Positions 60,361-64,000 of a stretch of DNA of 64,000 nucleotides are shown one piece after another. This DNA comes from Promerops cafer (Eukaryota > Chordata > Aves > Passeriformes > Nectariniidae). The notes below the pieces were generated by a model. It saw only the letters and a list, made by a program, of their open reading frames with translations. It was not told the origin of the DNA and made no database searches. Within the stretch, counting starts at the first letter, position 1, and each line of letters opens with the position of its first letter. Location of the stretch: the NCBI GenBank assembly GCA_013398275.1, contig VZSE01001754.1:1146640-1210639 (forward strand), written 5' to 3'. The position numbers were made by a program, and so were the translations under genes.

Positions 60361-62300
60361 CGAAGCTGGTGGAATTTGTTACTATGAGTGGCTGTGGAGT
60401 GGCCTTGGTGTCACAGCCTCTGAGGGCACCTGGATTCGGTCCAGTTCCTGCTCTGTGCCAGTGGCTGAAAAGACCTGTCTCTCCTATGCCACCTCTTATT
60501 TCCAGAGTGTCACAGGCATGCAAAGATCTGTGAGGGTCTGGCTCTCTTTCTCTCTCTCCCTGTCTCTCTGGTCCAAAGAACATCCTAATTCTGACATGGA
60601 GCAGAAAGGAGACTTGTTTTATCTGTAGCTGTGTTTTCAAATGCCCTGTCGAGTGGGGCTGACACTGTTGTAGAAAGCTTGCTATAGGCTTGCCAGGACG
60701 TGGGGTTTAGGTTAATGCAGCTGCTTGGAAGAATTCTCCCTTTGAAATATATACTGGGGTTTTATTGACTTGGAAAACCACCTTAAATAACTAAGCACCT
60801 TTGTGATCCACTGTACCCTTTAACTGTATAAAAGCTACTTCTTAGTTATTTTTATCTCTGATTCCAACATTTATAGTTAAACTTAGTGTGGGCATGAACT
60901 AATCTATTTCAAGTATTTCTGCTTTTCTAGACAGTACAATTTCCTGGTTTTAGGAAATATACCTCTTGTTGTAAATGACTTTTACTTAATTTATTTAACA
61001 TGGAGAAGTGCAGGTGGGGGTTACATACACTAGTCTACACACTAATATAGAAATGCTTAAATTTTGCCCTATCTCAGTAAATGACTTTCCCTTAAGACTT
61101 AATGTTCCTCTGATTTCTCAGTTTTAAAATGTTTGAATTTGTTAAAATTACTGCTAATTTGAATGTGCAATTCTCCTGTTGTACTCTCTCTGAAACCTAA
61201 TGAAAGACTGTGCAATTAGCAAAGCTCTTTTCCAGTAATAAGTTCATTTTGTCTTATTGCAGCAATATTGAAGAAAAAATCGCTGTTATGCGATACCATG
61301 GTGCAAAGCTTGTGCAGAACATTGTTAACACCTGTATGGAAGATACAAAGTATCATATTTTAAACCCACATTTGCTGTTTGCCTGTACATGGGAACATCT
61401 GCTGACTCCAGGAGGTGCTTTTTTCTGGGGGAGATCACCTGGTTTGCAAGTGTAACAATTTTGGTGAACTAGTTATCTGAGTATCATGGAGCAACTTGGT
61501 TCTTACAATTTCAAAGCAATCTCATCAAATTCCTGCACCTACTATGCTTTCAATGTGCTTTGGAGGACTCACAGAACAGCATGAAAAGGTATTTTTTTCC
61601 CCTAAAAGGATCCTTTCAGGATCAGAAACATGCAGACAATGAAATCCTTTAGAATCAAAATTTTTCCTTTCCCCAGATTCAGAGCTTTTAGTGTTTTCTG
61701 CCACATCTGCCTATATTGGATGGAAGTCTCTTTACCCAGAGAAGTAGAACGAGGCACTAGCAGATAACTGTCCTTAATTCTGTAATTAAAGACATCCAGT
61801 CCTGGCTGTAAGGGTGCTATGAAAATACCCAAACAGCTAAAATATCTGATTTTAGTAGTGGAAGAAGATCTTTATTAAACCTGAAGAATTCATTCAAGTC
61901 TTGATCATGGTGGGCCCTTCAAGGGTGAGCTAACCTCTCCAGGTTCCCTCCCTGAAGATTCCTTGACTCAGCAACCCATCCACACACCTTGTATACCCAC
62001 TTTCTCAGCCCACTGAATGCAGCGATGAAAACTTGGTGTCATTTGACCTTTTCATCTGATTAAAATGCTTGGTGCTGGGATTAGCCGAGTTTGGACACCA
62101 CCGTGGCATTTTGATTTCAGGATGACTATGTAATATCAATTAAAATGACAGTGACAGGGCTTTTCTTGTACAACTCTTTAATACAAGCTGTAAGACACAG
62201 AGGGGCTTGGTGGTTTCTTTGTGGCTCGTTTCTTTCCTACTCTCTGTATTTTCAACTAAGGGGACACGGTCCCCTGCCAGTAGATGCAGGCTATTTAAAT
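60361..62300. other. Unique non-coding sequence, nothing recognised
   Basis: This holds a pyrimidine (CT)-rich patch at 60540-60571 and an 81-codon open frame at 61210-61455 with no recognised product. I see nothing else. Confidence 0.45.
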
Positions 62301-62470
62301 GCTCCATTGGAGAGGGATTAAAGTTTATGCAAGGTCACTGGGGATGTGATAATTATAATCACAGGTTTTTGGCTCCACAATGACAGCCATTTGTTATTTT
62401 CGCTCGAGTAATTCCTGCAGCTTGGAGCTGTTGACAAGCGTGCACTGATTTACTGGCCCCCCCAGGTCCC
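62300..62470. promoter_or_regulatory. Candidate conserved non-coding element
   Basis: GTGATAATTATAATCAC (62346-62362) is a near-symmetrical site containing TAATTA (62350-62355). TGACAG, a MEIS/TGIF-type core, lies at 62381-62386. The following sequence keeps CpGs ('ttttcgctcgagtaattcct', 'gacaagcgtgcactgattta') in AT-rich surroundings. The block is non-repetitive. This is one of the more convincing regulatory candidates here, though still an inference without alignment. Confidence 0.4.
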
Positions 62471-62598
62471 AAGGCAGTGTCCGCTCTGAAGTCTGACACC
62501 TCTGCCTGGCTCCTGCTGCTTTCAGTATCTTTTCTGCTGCGAGCTGCAATACCGACTGAAAATTGGAGAAAAATATTGTGTTAGTTTATAATGGGATC

Positions 62599-62613
62599 AG
62601 AGAGAGAGAGAGT
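62599..62613. repeat. (AG)n microsatellite
   Basis: This is a short run of about seven AG units. Confidence 0.8.
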
Positions 62614-62619
62614 CGTAGG

Positions 62620-64000
62620 GTTGCTGAGTTTGTTACGACTCTGCAGCTTCCCCACTCTCCTTCCAGGGCTGAGCATTTGTTTCTGTGTTGTGAGGGGATT
62701 AATAAACTACTGATGTGATTTACAGTGTGAGACCATTGGAGTATTTTTTGTGGTGGAGAGGCCTTGAGAGCTTGGATGCAAAGATCAAGAGCAAAAAAAA
62801 ATCCATTCTTATGAGCAGCAGACCTCCCTTCTGTCTCTTCAGCCTCCTCGTCTCTCTTTCCCTTTCCTTTTGATTTATGTTGCCTTATTTTGTTTGTTTT
62901 TGCAATCAGAGGTAAGAGCATTTTAATATATATTAAATGGTGATAAATTGAGAATAGCTGATGGGTTAGGGCCGATACGACATTTGTCTTTATGGGTGGG
63001 GAGATTGATAACTCATGAGTGGCATGAAAAAATCAAGCAAAATCACTTAATAGGGAATCTATTTTTTGGAAGAGCATTTTTCTTTTGTGCAGGCACATGA
63101 CTGCTATGATAACTCTTTATATTTTGTTTATTCAGCTTATCTGTGCTTTCCCCAGGCCTCCAATTTCCTTGCTCCTTTCCCTCTCTAAAACATCCCCACA
63201 TTCCCAATTTACATTTCATGCATTTAATATATGACCTTTCTATCTCCCCTGCTGAACCTTCAACACCATTTAGTTCCTTGTCTACAGCTCAAACTCTCCT
63301 TTGCTCTTCGTGAATAAATTTCAAAGTCTTCTACCTCTGGTCCACCATCTGTGGTCTCACTTCTGAGCACAAACCACGTAGGCCCAGGATACTTCCAGAT
63401 GTTCCCAGAAGAAATGATGGTAGAGGAACAACTGGGAACTCAGTTTAATGCCAGATGAGCATACAGATGTTAAAATTTTCACAAGATGCCTGAGAGCTTT
63501 GTCTAACAAGCTGTCCATGCCTAGGCCTGGAAGTTTCCCCCAGCCTAGCACTGTAGTCCTCTTTCTTCCTACTCCAATGAGCTGCTTTTGGATTTGTGTC
63601 TGTTTTTTCCTAGGCACTATTAATCCTCAGACTTTTTGCTTCTGCCTCTTTCTCAGTACCTGGCCCTCTATGGCTTTTTATAAGATCTCATGCACTTATC
63701 TGCAGGGGTTCTTGGCACTGGTGGTTTGTACAAAATATTCCTTTCTCATCAGCCACCTCAAATTTCCCAAAGCTACCTTGCTTTCATTTGCTCAGAAAGA
63801 GGAAAGTCTGGCTGTCCCTGAATAACCAGTATTCTATCTCTGAATCTCAGTTTTACTCCCACTCAAATGTCCTGCCAGCTTTCTACTTGGTTTCCATTCA
63901 GTGCTCTTCCTCAAAGCAGCAAATAACTTCCCCATTTCTGATGTGAGGAAATAAATCTTCTTTTCCAGCCAGTTGTACCTCTGGAGAGGTTCTGGCATCA
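62620..64000. other. Unique non-coding sequence to the window end
   Basis: Pyrimidine-rich stretches occur at about 63,140-63,350. A 125-codon plus-strand frame (63448-63825) has no recognisable product and is judged chance. No repeats or RNA genes are seen. Confidence 0.45.

Noticed and set aside
61263..61430. Possible exon after a strong TTATTGCAG acceptor
   Set aside because: The only downstream donor (GGAG followed by GTGCTT) is weak and the frame gives no recognised protein.
63448..63825. 125-codon plus-strand frame
   Set aside because: The hydrophobic, Phe/Cys/Leu-rich product is typical of a frame through pyrimidine-rich DNA; no family is recognised.
1..64000. CRISPR array, tRNA, rRNA, microRNA hairpin, endogenous retrovirus or bacterial operon
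   Set aside because: No regularly spaced repeats, no cloverleaf-forming or recognised microRNA sequence, no LTR pair or retroviral frame, and no ribosome-binding-site-linked gene series was found on reading both strands.

Overview
The window looks like AT-rich, non-coding nuclear DNA from a bird. The strongest evidence is ten fragments of CR1 LINE retrotransposons, recognised by their 3' untranslated sequence and their ATTCTATG-like ends. No other repeat family is abundant, there are no SINE- or Alu-like elements, and tandem repeats are few and short. This sparse, CR1-dominated repeat content is typical of birds. A non-avian reptile cannot be fully excluded. I cannot name the species or the chromosome.

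I find no protein-coding gene that I can recognise, no rRNA or tRNA, no CpG island promoter, no CRISPR array and no bacterial or viral gene system. Open frames are short (the longest is 232 codons), overlap on both strands, and give no familiar protein. Several are simply CR1 sequence read in a frame. The window is therefore either part of an intergenic gene desert or the inside of a very large intron. Five open segments flanked by good splice signals (near 4.4, 15.2, 20.6, 30.0 and 51.3 kb) are recorded as low-confidence exon candidates.

Layout: 1-7 kb is unique sequence, with the longest open frame at 1.8-2.5 kb and an odd duplicated junction around a single N at 6905. CR1 pieces lie at 7.05, 12.8, 19.8, 23.1, 29.0, 34.2, 38.3, 45.75, 53.4 (about 1 kb, the longest) and 59.9 kb. 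They fall in both orientations and at least three 3'-end types. Between them are stretches rich in homeodomain (TAATTA-type), GATA, POU-octamer, RUNX and PBX/MEIS-type words, notably at 9.9-10.1, 10.5-10.8, 13.6-14.0, 17.7-17.9, 21.7, 27.7-27.9, 34.6-34.8, 37.0-37.3, 43.8, 45.3, 48.0, 55.1, 59.7 and 62.3 kb. They are the likeliest functional content: candidate conserved non-coding elements or enhancers serving a developmental gene outside the window. That is inference from composition and motif content; no alignment could be run.

No multi-gene system can be supported here. The items most worth checking are the assembly junction at 6905, the candidate regulatory elements (especially those at 10.06, 13.7, 34.7, 37.2 and 62.35 kb) and the splice-flanked segments.
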